From Bacteroidetes bacterium GWF2_35_48 (GTDB lineage Bacteria; Bacteroidota; Bacteroidia; Bacteroidales; GWF2-35-48), in NCBI GenBank assembly GCA_001769125.1, contig MEOG01000089.1, positions 62,001 to 126,000 on the forward strand: a stretch of DNA of 64,000 nt, given 5' to 3'. This document shows, piece by piece, positions 27,001-37,100 of the stretch. The notes under the pieces were generated by a model, which did no database searches, had not been told where the DNA came from, and was given only the letters and a program-made list of their open reading frames with translations. The position numbers and the translations under genes are program-made. How positions within the stretch are numbered: position 1 is the first letter of the stretch; each line of letters starts with the position of its first letter.

Positions 27001-28996
27001 GCCGCAAGGAAATACAACATATTATATTCAGGGAATCGGCGTCAGTTGTGAAGGCATGGGTGTTGACAGTATTTCTGTTTTTGTAAACCAGGTGCCGATT
27101 CTGGCTGGAACAGATTCCTTGATTTGCCTTGGCGATACGATAAATCTACATGTAACAAATCTTAATCCTTCAAACACGTTGAGTTACTCCTGGTCTCCAG
27201 GTGCTGCCATTGTGAGCGGGGGAAACACGAATGCGCCGCTTGTTAGTCCGGTTGTGCCAACAAATTTTCTTGTTACAGCAACAAGTCAGCATAATTGCTC
27301 GCGGGTTGATACAGTTTCCATTGCTGTAGATATGGTTTCTGCAACAATATCGGGAGTTGGCTTTATCAGTTGTTACAACGAGTGTGACGGAAGTGCGACG
27401 GTATCTACAGGAGGCATTCCTCCTTTCAGTTTTTTGTGGAATAATAATCAAACCAGCCAGACTGCGCTTGGTTTGTGCGATGGTTTATATACAGTAACCA
27501 TCACAGACAGTATTGGCTGCAAAGCAGTAACAAACGTAAGTCTTTCAGAGCCATCTGAACTTATTCCGGCTCTGGTTGTAACACCCATTATTGATTGCAA
27601 TGGTTACTGCACGGGGCAAATAATAGCAAGCGTATCAGGAGGTACGCCCGGGTATTATTATTTCTGGTCAAACGATATGCAGAATGATACTGTTTCTGCA
27701 CTTTGCGTGGGTAATTATAATGTTACAATAACTGATGCGCATGGCTGCGATACAATTTTGTCCGCGCAGATTGTTGATCCCTCAGATATGGCAACAACGG
27801 TTACGCAAGGCAGCTCTATATCCTGTTACGGATATTGCGATGGCGCAGTTTCTGCAAGCGCTACAGGAGGAAATCCACCCTTTATTTATACATGGAACAA
27901 TGGTTCGCATGAAACTTTTATAAATAATTTATGCTCCGGATTATATGTTGTTACGGTTATGGATAATGAAGGGTGCATTCGTGTTGTGCCGATAAATGTA
28001 TTACAGCCACAGGCATTAAATCCTTTTATTATTGCATCAACAGCAATTAATTGCCATAATGATACTGCCACGCTTTCTACTATTGTTTCAAACGGTTTTC
28101 CTCCTTATACGTTTCAATGGAACGATCTTCAGCAGCAGACAACACAGGTAATTCATGGCGTTTTACCGGGATCGTATCAGGTTATTGTTACAGATTCGCA
28201 CAATTGTTCTGACACAGCCATTATTAGTCTGCCAAATCCCGAACTATTAGTTGCCGATACCTTGTTTACACACGCAGCCTGTACTTTTGCATGCAATGGC
28301 ACAATCAGCATAAACCCACAGGGAGGCACGTCGCCTTATCTTGTTACGTGGAGCGACAATGGCAGCGGCATGCAACGGCAAAATCTCTGTAACGGCGATT
28401 ATTATGCAACCGTAACCGATGTTAACGGGTGCAGGATTCTTTATCATTTTTTAATTGACACGCTTGATTACGCACCCCCGCTCGATGCAACAGCCGACCA
28501 TATTGTTATTTACAGAGGGCGCACCACAACGCTTCATGCAAATGGACTGACAAATGCTTATTATATCTGGGAACCGGAAACCTTGTTTGTAAATAACAAT
28601 CTCACAGACCCGGTGGTTTCCCCATTAAACACTACACTTTTTGAAGTATGGACTACAGACTCGTTAGGCTGTAAAAACCGGGACACTATTACAATTTTCG
28701 TGAACGATGTTTTTTGTGCGGAACCCTATATTTTTGTACCCAATTCATTTACCCCGAATGGCGATGGCAACAATGATCTTTTGTATTTGTATACAAATAT
28801 GGCCGATGATGTTTATCTTGCAATATATGACCGATGGGGAAATAAAGTTTTTGAAACCACTTCTATTGCTCAGGGCTGGGACGGCACTTATAACGGAAAG
28901 CCCTGCGATCCCGCAGTTTTTGTGTATCACCTGAAAGTACGCTGCCTTAACGAGGAAATATTTACCAAGGTGGGCAATGTAACACTGCTGCGGTAA
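24011..28996 (+). CDS. large SBBP/PKD/SprB-repeat protein with gliding-motility-associated C-terminal (CHU_C, type B) domain
   Basis: 1661 aa; SBBP-type blades ([31 protein letters not shown]), PKD ([33 protein letters not shown]), SprB-like repeats ([30 protein letters not shown]); C-terminal [43 protein letters not shown]...[20 protein letters not shown]. Confidence 0.88.
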   Translation: [1661 protein letters not shown]

Positions 28997-29178
28997 ATTT
29001 ACCTGCAAGAAAACAACGCAAAAATAAATGTGATAGCAATTAAGGCAATATCAAAGTTAACGGTAATGCTCAGATACCGTACTAACAAAATTTTTGATAG
29101 CACATTTGAATTTTTCCTGACGAAAGTAAAATATATATCACATTTTTTTTATATCTTGCACTTAGAAAAACAAAACTT

Positions 29179-29436
29179 ATGCATATCAAAAAATCAAATC
29201 AATCAGAACTTAAATTAGGTATCGGAGATTATACCTGCAATTGGGGTGTTCAAATTTTCGGTTTATATGAAACCGAAAAAGAACGTAACGACATCGTTCA
29301 TGGATATCTTAAACAGAGCTGTTTGGCAAACGACAAATAAATTTATATTTATTGCGAGCAAACCGAAGAAAATTTCAAAAAGGATTTTCATGAATTTTGC
29401 CCCACTTGTTTATCTAAAGCAGAAAAAACCCTTTAA
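29179..29436 (+). pseudogene. probable MEDS (methanogen/methylotroph DcmR sensory)-like domain remnant interrupted by in-frame TAA
   Basis: Frame from ATG 29179: MHIKKSNQSELKLGIGDYTCNWGVQIFGLYETEKERNDIVHGYLKQSCLANDK, then TAA (29338-29340), then IYIYCEQTEENFKKDFHEFCPTCLSKAEKTL and stop at 29434-29436, all in one frame. Confidence 0.5.
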
Positions 29437-29437
29437 C

Positions 29438-30103
29438 ATGACTACAAACATAATTAAATTGTATAATCAGGCAATATTCGATACTGATAAAAAAACAATA
29501 TACAAAATTATTGATGAAGCTTTAGCGCAAGGTATGCTACCCGAAGAAATTGTATTTGAAGTAATTGTTCCGGCAGTAGATAATATGATGCTTGTGAGTG
29601 AAAAATTGGAGGTCAATTTGGCTCAGCATTTTTTTGCAAGTCAATTAGCCGATGAAATAACAGAAAATATGGTCGCTCAATTTAAAACTGTTCCTGAAAA
29701 AATCGGAAATGTAATAATCGGAACTCCGATTGGCGATTTTCATGGATTAGGTAAACGTATTGTAACAGGGTGTTTAAAGGCGCACATGATCAATGTATTT
29801 GATTTAGGATTAAATATTGCAGCAGAGAAATTTGTAGAACAAGCGATTTTGAATAAAGCTAATATAATCGCTATTTCTTCGATGATGTATCATACGGCAA
29901 CCGGAGAAAACGGATGTTTGAAAGTTCGTAAACTTTTAACAGAAAATCATCTCGAAGAAAAAATAAAAATTATTGTCGGAGGCGCTCCATATCGTTTCGA
30001 CCATAAACTTTATCAGAGTGTTCATGCAGACGCATGGGCAGAAAATGGAAATTTAGCAGGAATTATAATTACAAATTTATTGAAAAAATCACAAAAATGG
30101 TAA
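29438..30103 (+). CDS. corrinoid (B12-binding) protein of methyltransferase system
   Basis: Start chosen at MTTNIIKLYNQAIFDTDKK; B12-binding signature IIGTPIGDFHGLGKRIVTGCLKAHMINVFDLGLNIAAEKFVEQA, IVGGAPYR. Confidence 0.85.
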   Translation: MTTNIIKLYNQAIFDTDKKTIYKIIDEALAQGMLPEEIVFEVIVPAVDNMMLVSEKLEVNLAQHFFASQLADEITENMVAQFKTVPEKIGNVIIGTPIGDFHGLGKRIVTGCLKAHMINVFDLGLNIAAEKFVEQAILNKANIIAISSMMYHTATGENGCLKVRKLLTENHLEEKIKIIVGGAPYRFDHKLYQSVHADAWAENGNLAGIIITNLLKKSQKW

Positions 30104-31125
30104 CAGGTATTGAACGTTTAACTGCTTTGGTAAATGGAACAATTATTGACCGTGTTCCGGTGTTTTGTAATTTAATTGACCAAGGTGCAAAGCAATTGGG
30201 TTTGTCAATTCAGGAATATTTTTCAAATGGAGAGTATGTTGCAGAAGCACAACTAAAAATGCGTGAGAAATATGGTTATGACAGTCTCTGGAGCTTGTTT
30301 TATGCCGGGAGGGAAGCGGAATTGCTTGGTTGTAATAAAATGATTTTTCCCAAAAACGGACCACCAAATGTGGGACACATGATAATTAAAAACTATGATG
30401 ATATTCATAAACTCCAAATTCCCGAAGACATAACAACGCATCCTGCTTTTGAACAACCACTAAAATGCTTGAAAATACTTAAAAAAGAAGCGGGTGGAAA
30501 ATACCCTATTTGTGCCTATACTACTTCTTCAATGACTTTACCCGCTATGTTAATGGGAATGGAAAAATGGATGGAATTATTATTGTTTGGTCCAACAGAT
30601 ATAAGAGATGAGTTATTGGAAAAATGTTCCGATTTTTTCGCAAAACATCTTTTAGCATATAAGAATGCAGGCGCCGATATTTTTGTTTATGCAAATCCAT
30701 TTGGTTCAACTGATTTTGTTTCTTTAAAGCAGTTTAATGAGCTAAGTATGCCATGGATGAAGCGCGATATACAACAAGTAGGCATTAACGGTGTAGTGTA
30801 TTATTGTGGTAGTTCACGCATGAACAATGTGATTGATTTAGTTATTAAACATTTAAATTTAAAAACATTTTATCTAAGTCCAATGGATAATATTGCCGAA
30901 GCAAAACGGATAATTGCAGGAAGAGCAATAGCTGCCGGTGTTATTAATGATATTGAACTAATCAGATGGACAAAAGATGAAATCAAAACAGAGGTAAAAC
31001 GAATATTTGATGCAGGAATGCCCAGCGGAAAGTTTTTCTTTGGTACATTGGTCATGCCTTATGAAATTCCTGAAGAAAATATTAAATACATGTTGGATGT
31101 TGTTTATGATTATGGGAAAAAATAA
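30097..31125 (+). CDS. uroporphyrinogen decarboxylase-family (MtaA/CmuA-like) methyltransferase
   Basis: MVTGIERLTALVNGTIIDRVPVFCNLIDQGAKQLGLS; overall UroD-fold length and motifs; overlaps the corrinoid protein by 7 bp. Confidence 0.83.
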   Translation: MVTGIERLTALVNGTIIDRVPVFCNLIDQGAKQLGLSIQEYFSNGEYVAEAQLKMREKYGYDSLWSLFYAGREAELLGCNKMIFPKNGPPNVGHMIIKNYDDIHKLQIPEDITTHPAFEQPLKCLKILKKEAGGKYPICAYTTSSMTLPAMLMGMEKWMELLLFGPTDIRDELLEKCSDFFAKHLLAYKNAGADIFVYANPFGSTDFVSLKQFNELSMPWMKRDIQQVGINGVVYYCGSSRMNNVIDLVIKHLNLKTFYLSPMDNIAEAKRIIAGRAIAAGVINDIELIRWTKDEIKTEVKRIFDAGMPSGKFFFGTLVMPYEIPEENIKYMLDVVYDYGKK

Positions 31126-31151
31126 ATTTTATAATTAATTTGAACTTTGGT

Positions 31152-34100
31152 ATGGATATTATTATTTCTGAAAATGAATTATCTGCCATAAAAGAACGGG
31201 CTGATAAGTTAGCAAAGCAAAAAGCATATTTGCAATTGATTATAAATATGATGCAAAAGCTTGGCATGGTTTCAGGTTTGGAAAATACAATTGAAACACT
31301 GCTGAAAATAATTATAGAAAATATCGGTGGAACAAATTCAACAATTTACTATTTGATAGAAAATGAAATTTATACAACCAATTGTCAAAATGAAAATAAA
31401 CTGATTGAAAATATTACTGATCAACTTGTAAAAAAAGTATTTAAAAAACATGAATTTATTGAAATTGAACACGAATTTAAAGATACTTTGTTACAAACAT
31501 CTGAATTTACAAAAGCATTTACGTGGATTTTTCCACTCAATGTTGGAACTAAATTCATAGGCGCAATTAAAATTGACAATTTGTATATTACAACACAAGA
31601 ATTTAAAGAAGAACTTCCGACATTCTTTAATTATGCAGCAGCTGTACTTAAAAACGATATTCTTAGATTTATTAATCTTAGAAACATTAACGATAACTTT
31701 ATAAAAGAACAAAATTTAAATTATAAATTAACTGAGAAAAATAATGAATATCTGGCTTCAAACGATGAATTAATTCAAAGAAATAATGAATACTATGCCC
31801 TTAATGAAGAATATACAGCAATTAATAAAACGCTTATTAAAACTAGTGAAAAACATTTAATTGCCAAGGAAAAAGCAGAAGAAAACGAAAATAAACTTAA
31901 AGAAGCACAATCTCTTGCACATATTGGCAATTGGGAATTAGATTTAATCAATAATAATTTAACTTGGTCCGACGAGATATATAGAATATTTGGGTGTAAT
32001 CCACAAGAATTTGGAGCTACTTACGAAGCGTTTTTAAATTTTATTCATCCCGAAGATAGAGATTTTGTAAATAATTCTTATTTGAACCACATAAATACAA
32101 AAGCACCATACAACATTGTTCACCGAATATTATTATCAAACAACGAAATTAAATATGTAAACGAACGATGTAAATCAGATTTTGATGAACATGGAAAACC
32201 AATTCGTTCGGTTGGAACTGTTGCCGATATTACCGAACAAAAAAAAGCTGAAAAGGAACTAATTATTAGTGAAAGAGAATTAAAAAGAGTACAGGAAATT
32301 ACTCATATCGGAAGTTGGTATTTAGACGTTTCAACAAATCAGGTTATTTGGTCAGACGAACTTGATAAAATGTATGGATTCGACCCAAAACTTCCACCTC
32401 CACCTTATACAGAGCATAAGAAATTGTTTACACCGGAAAGTTGGGAAATATTATCAACTTCACTTGCATCAACAAGAGAAACCGGAATTCCTTACGAGCT
32501 TGAATTGAAAACTGTAAGAGAAAATGGTAGTAATGGCTGGATGTGGGTACGTGGAGAAACTGTAGTTGATAAAGAAGGTAAAACTATTGGACTGTGGGGA
32601 GCTGCACAGGATATTACGGAAAGAAAAAACAACGAACAAGAATTAATCAAAGCAAAAGATATAGCCGAAGAAAACAAACAAAACCTACAAATTAAAAATG
32701 ATGAATACGAAGCAGTAAATGAAGAGCTTAGACAAACTAACAATGAATTGGTTATAGCTAAGAATATCGCGGAAAAAGATAGAACAAAGCTTAAAGAAGC
32801 ACAATCTCTTGCACATATTGGTAATTGGGAATTAGATTTATCGAATAATGAATTAATTTGGTCCGACGAGATATATAGAATATTTGGGTGTAATCCACAA
32901 GAATTTGGAGCAACTTACGAAGCGTTTTTAAATTTTATTCATCCCGAAGATAGAGATTTTGTAAATAATTCATATCTGAACCACATAACTACAACAGAAC
33001 CTTATAACATTGTTCACCGAATATTATTACCAAACAATGAAATTAAATATGTAAACGAACGATGTAAATCTGATTTTGATGAACATGGAAAACCAATTCG
33101 ATCGGTTGGAACTGTTGCTGATATTACAGATAAAGTAAAGTCTGAAGAAGTATTGCACCGAACTCAATATTCTATTGATAATATTACAGACAGTATTTTC
33201 TGGACAGATAAATCTGCAAATTTAATTTTTGCAAATCAGGCAGCGTGTAGAAATCTTGAATATTCTATTGATGAATTACTTTCTTTAAAAGTTTTTGATA
33301 TTGACCCTGAATTTCCAAAAGAAAAATGGGAAGAACATTGGAACGAAATATTTTTGCAGGGTTCTTTTACTATAAAAACCATTCATCGTACAAAAACCGG
33401 ACGTCAATATCCGGTTGAAATTACAACCAATAAAGTTGAATTTGGCGGAGTTCAATATAATTGTGCCATTGCTCGTGATATTACTGAACGTAAACTTACT
33501 GAAGATACATTGCGTTTTATTGCTCAGCGAGGTTGGTTGAATGATTCAGAAACTTTTTTTAATGCTCTTGTACAATATCTTGGGAAAGTGCTTTCTGTTG
33601 ATTATGTTATAATTGATCGCTTGGAAGCTAACAATGAATTTGCAGAAACGGTGGCCTTATATGCAAATGGGACTATTGTCCCTAATATGCGATATGAATT
33701 AAAAAATACTCCTTGCGAAAATGTAATTACAAAAAGCTTATGCTGCTATCCAAAAAACATACAAGATTTATTCCCTGATGATCTTTTATTAAAGGAAATG
33801 AATATTGAAAGCTATGCAGGGATTCCTCTTTGGGACTCAACGGGTAGTGTAATTGGACTTATAGCAGTTATGGATAGCAAGCCTATTATTAATGAACGTT
33901 TAATTATTCAACAAATACAATTGGTTTCTACTCGTGTAGCCGCAGAAATAGAAAGAGAAAGCACTGATAAGAGTTTAAGAGAAAGTGAAAAAAAATATCG
34001 TAGCTTGACAGAAAATTCACCCGACAACATACTTCGCTACGACAAAAATTGTCGACTAGTTTATGCGAATTCGAACCTTGAAAAAACAATAAATAATTCC

Positions 34101-37100
34101 ATTGAAAATATTATTGGCTTACTACCTACCGAAAAAAAATTTGGCGATAGTTATTCTGTTTATGAAAAAAATATAAAAGATGTAATTACAACTGGTCAGT
34201 ATATAGAATTTGAATTTTTAGTTCCGGATTTATTATCAAAAGAAGAAATTCATTTGATAAAAATGATACCCGAATATAACGAAACAGGTGAAATAATCGG
34301 AGTTTTGGCTATCGGCAGAGATATTACCGAACGAAAAAAAGCAGAAAAAGAACGACTTTCAAATATTCACTTTTTTGAAAGTATGGATAAGATTAACCGA
34401 ACTATTCAAAGTACAAATGATGTAGAACAAATGATGAGCAATGTACTTGATGAAGTTCTTAATATTTTCGATTGCGACCGTGCATTTTTATTATATCCTT
34501 GCGACCCAAATGCAAAATATTGGAATGTTCCAATGGAACGTTATAAACCTGAATATCCGGGAGTATTAGCATTAGGTATTGATATACCAATGGATGACGA
34601 TGTAGCAAAAACTTTTAAACTGCTTTTAGCTTCTGAAGATGTTGTAAAATTTGGACTAGGAACAAACAATTCTTTACCTGCTGATGTTTCAGAACAATTT
34701 GGTATCAAAACATTTATGTCAATGGCAATTTATCCAAAAATCAGATTGCCATGGGAATTCGGAATACATCAATGCTCTTATGCAAGAGAATGGACAAACG
34801 ACGACGAAAAGTTATTTCAGGAAATCGGCAGAAGATTAGCAGATGCTTTAACAGGATTATTAATGCTTCGTGATTTAAAAGAAAGCGAATGGCGATTTCG
34901 CGAGATATTTGACAATGTTCTTGATAGCCTGTTTTTGCTTGAAGTTACAGATGACGGGCACTTTCGAAATTTGGAAATAAACCCCGCATTTGAAATGTCC
35001 ACAGGAATACCTCGTTCTCAATTGATTGGTAAACTTATTGAAGAAACGGTACCACCGGAAGTTGCCCAGATTGTGAACACTAAATACCGTCATTGTGTTG
35101 AAGCCGGTCATCCCATTGAAGAAGAAGCACATCTTGATTTACCTTCCGGCAAACGTTATTTTCATTCTACACTTATTCCGGCACGTGATGAAACAGGACG
35201 TATCCATCGCATTATTGGCATTTCTCGTGATATTACCGAACGCAAAAAAGCAGAACTTCTACTCAAAGAAAAAAACGATGAATATTTAGCATTAAATGAT
35301 GAATTATCATTAAGAAACAATGAATACTATGCGCTTAATGAGGAATATAAAACTATAAATAAAGAATTAAAGAATAGTGGTAATTATAACAGAATGTTGT
35401 TTGAGTTATCATCAATTGGACTTGCTTTAACAAAAATAACCGGTGAATTAGTTGATTTTAATCAGGCTTACGCAGACATAATAGATTACACAATTGAAGA
35501 AACGTTTCGATTAACTTATTGGGATATTACACCCGAAAAATATGCTGAACAAGAACAAATTCAGTTAAAAAGCTTAAACGAAAAAGGGGTTTACGGTCCT
35601 TATGAAAAAGAATATATCAGTAAATCAGGAAAACATATTCCGGTTCGATTATCGGGAAGAATAATTGAAAAAAATGGTGAAAAATTTATTTGGTCGAGTG
35701 TTGAAAATATTACTATACAAAAACAGTTTGAAGAAGAAATTTTACGAAATGAATTTAGATTAAGTACCCTGATTGAATTAAGCAATCAAAAAACCTTACC
35801 GTTAAATGAAATTTATAATTACATTTTAAATAAGTCAATTGAACTATGCAAAAGTAAAATCGGTTTTTTAGGCTTTGTTGATAAAACAGAAGAAAATGTA
35901 GAAATTTTTGCATGGTCAGAAAATGTTATGACCGAATGTGCTGTCCTAAACCATACAATAAATTTTGTTGTTTCACAATCAGGATTATGGGCAGAAGTGT
36001 TAAGACAACGTAAACCAATAATTATCAATGATTATTCTGAACACAATCCGTTGAAAAAAGGATTTCCTGCCGGACATATAAATATTAACAATTTTGCTTG
36101 TTTCCCTTTTTTCGATAATGAAAAAATTGTTGCAATCGTTGCATTGGCAAATAAAGAAACAGATTATAATAATAGGGATATTGCACAGATAAACTTGCTT
36201 TTAAACGGAATGTGGACAATAATAAAAGAAAGAAATTATCAAAGTGATTTAATTACAGCCAAAGAAAAAGCCGAAGAAAGCGAACAAAGATTAATGACTT
36301 TTATTAACACTATACCTGATATCATTTGTTATAAAGACGGAATGGGACGTTGGTTATTAGCTAACGAAGCCGATTTGGAACTTTTTTGTTTAAAAGATGT
36401 AGATTATTTTGGGAAAAACGATTTACAGTTATCAGAATATACCGCCGAAATATATAAAGATGCGTTTACAAAATGCATGGAAACTGATGAAAATGCATGG
36501 AATAATGAAACTATCTCGAAAGGTATCGAAATAATACCAACAGTAACAGGCGAAAAAAAAGTATTTGATGTTTATAAAGTTCCGGTTTTTCATTCAAACG
36601 GCGAAAGAAAAGGTTTAGCGGTTATCGGAAGGGATATTTCAAAATTATATGAAACACAAGAAATTTTAATTACAGCAAAAGAAAAAGCCGAAGAAAGCGA
36701 CCGTTTGAAAACAGCCTTCCTTCAAAATATGTCGCACGAAATCCGCACACCAATGAATGCAATTTGCGGATTCTCAAATCTTCTTAACAAACTCGATTTA
36801 TCAATAGAAAAACGGAGTAATTTTATTTCCATCATTCAAAACAGCAGTCATCAATTGCTTTCAATTGTTACTGATATTCTAACTATTTCATCCATTGAAA
36901 CAAAACAGGAAAAATTAAATATTAGTAAAGTTAGTATCAATAATGTAATCGTAGAAATACTAACGGTGTTTAAGCAACAATCAATAAATCAGAAAATTTC
37001 ACTCTATGCAAAAAAGGAACTGACCGACATCGAATCGGAAATATTTTCTGATAATACTAAAATTATTCAAATCTTAAGTAACTTACTCTCAAATGCTTTT

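Noticed and set aside
29030-29218. 62-aa ORF downstream of the CHU_C gene
   Set aside because: No initiation context or family resemblance; overlaps the start of the MEDS-like frame.
29338-29340. Recoded stop such as pyrrolysine in the methyltransferase neighbourhood
   Set aside because: Stop is TAA rather than TAG and no pyl genes are seen; pseudogenisation is the simpler explanation.
29246-29437. N-terminal extension of the corrinoid protein in the supplied ORF
   Set aside because: Sequence before MTTNIIKLYNQ has no corrinoid-protein character and overlaps the better-supported MEDS-like frame; true start taken as 29438.
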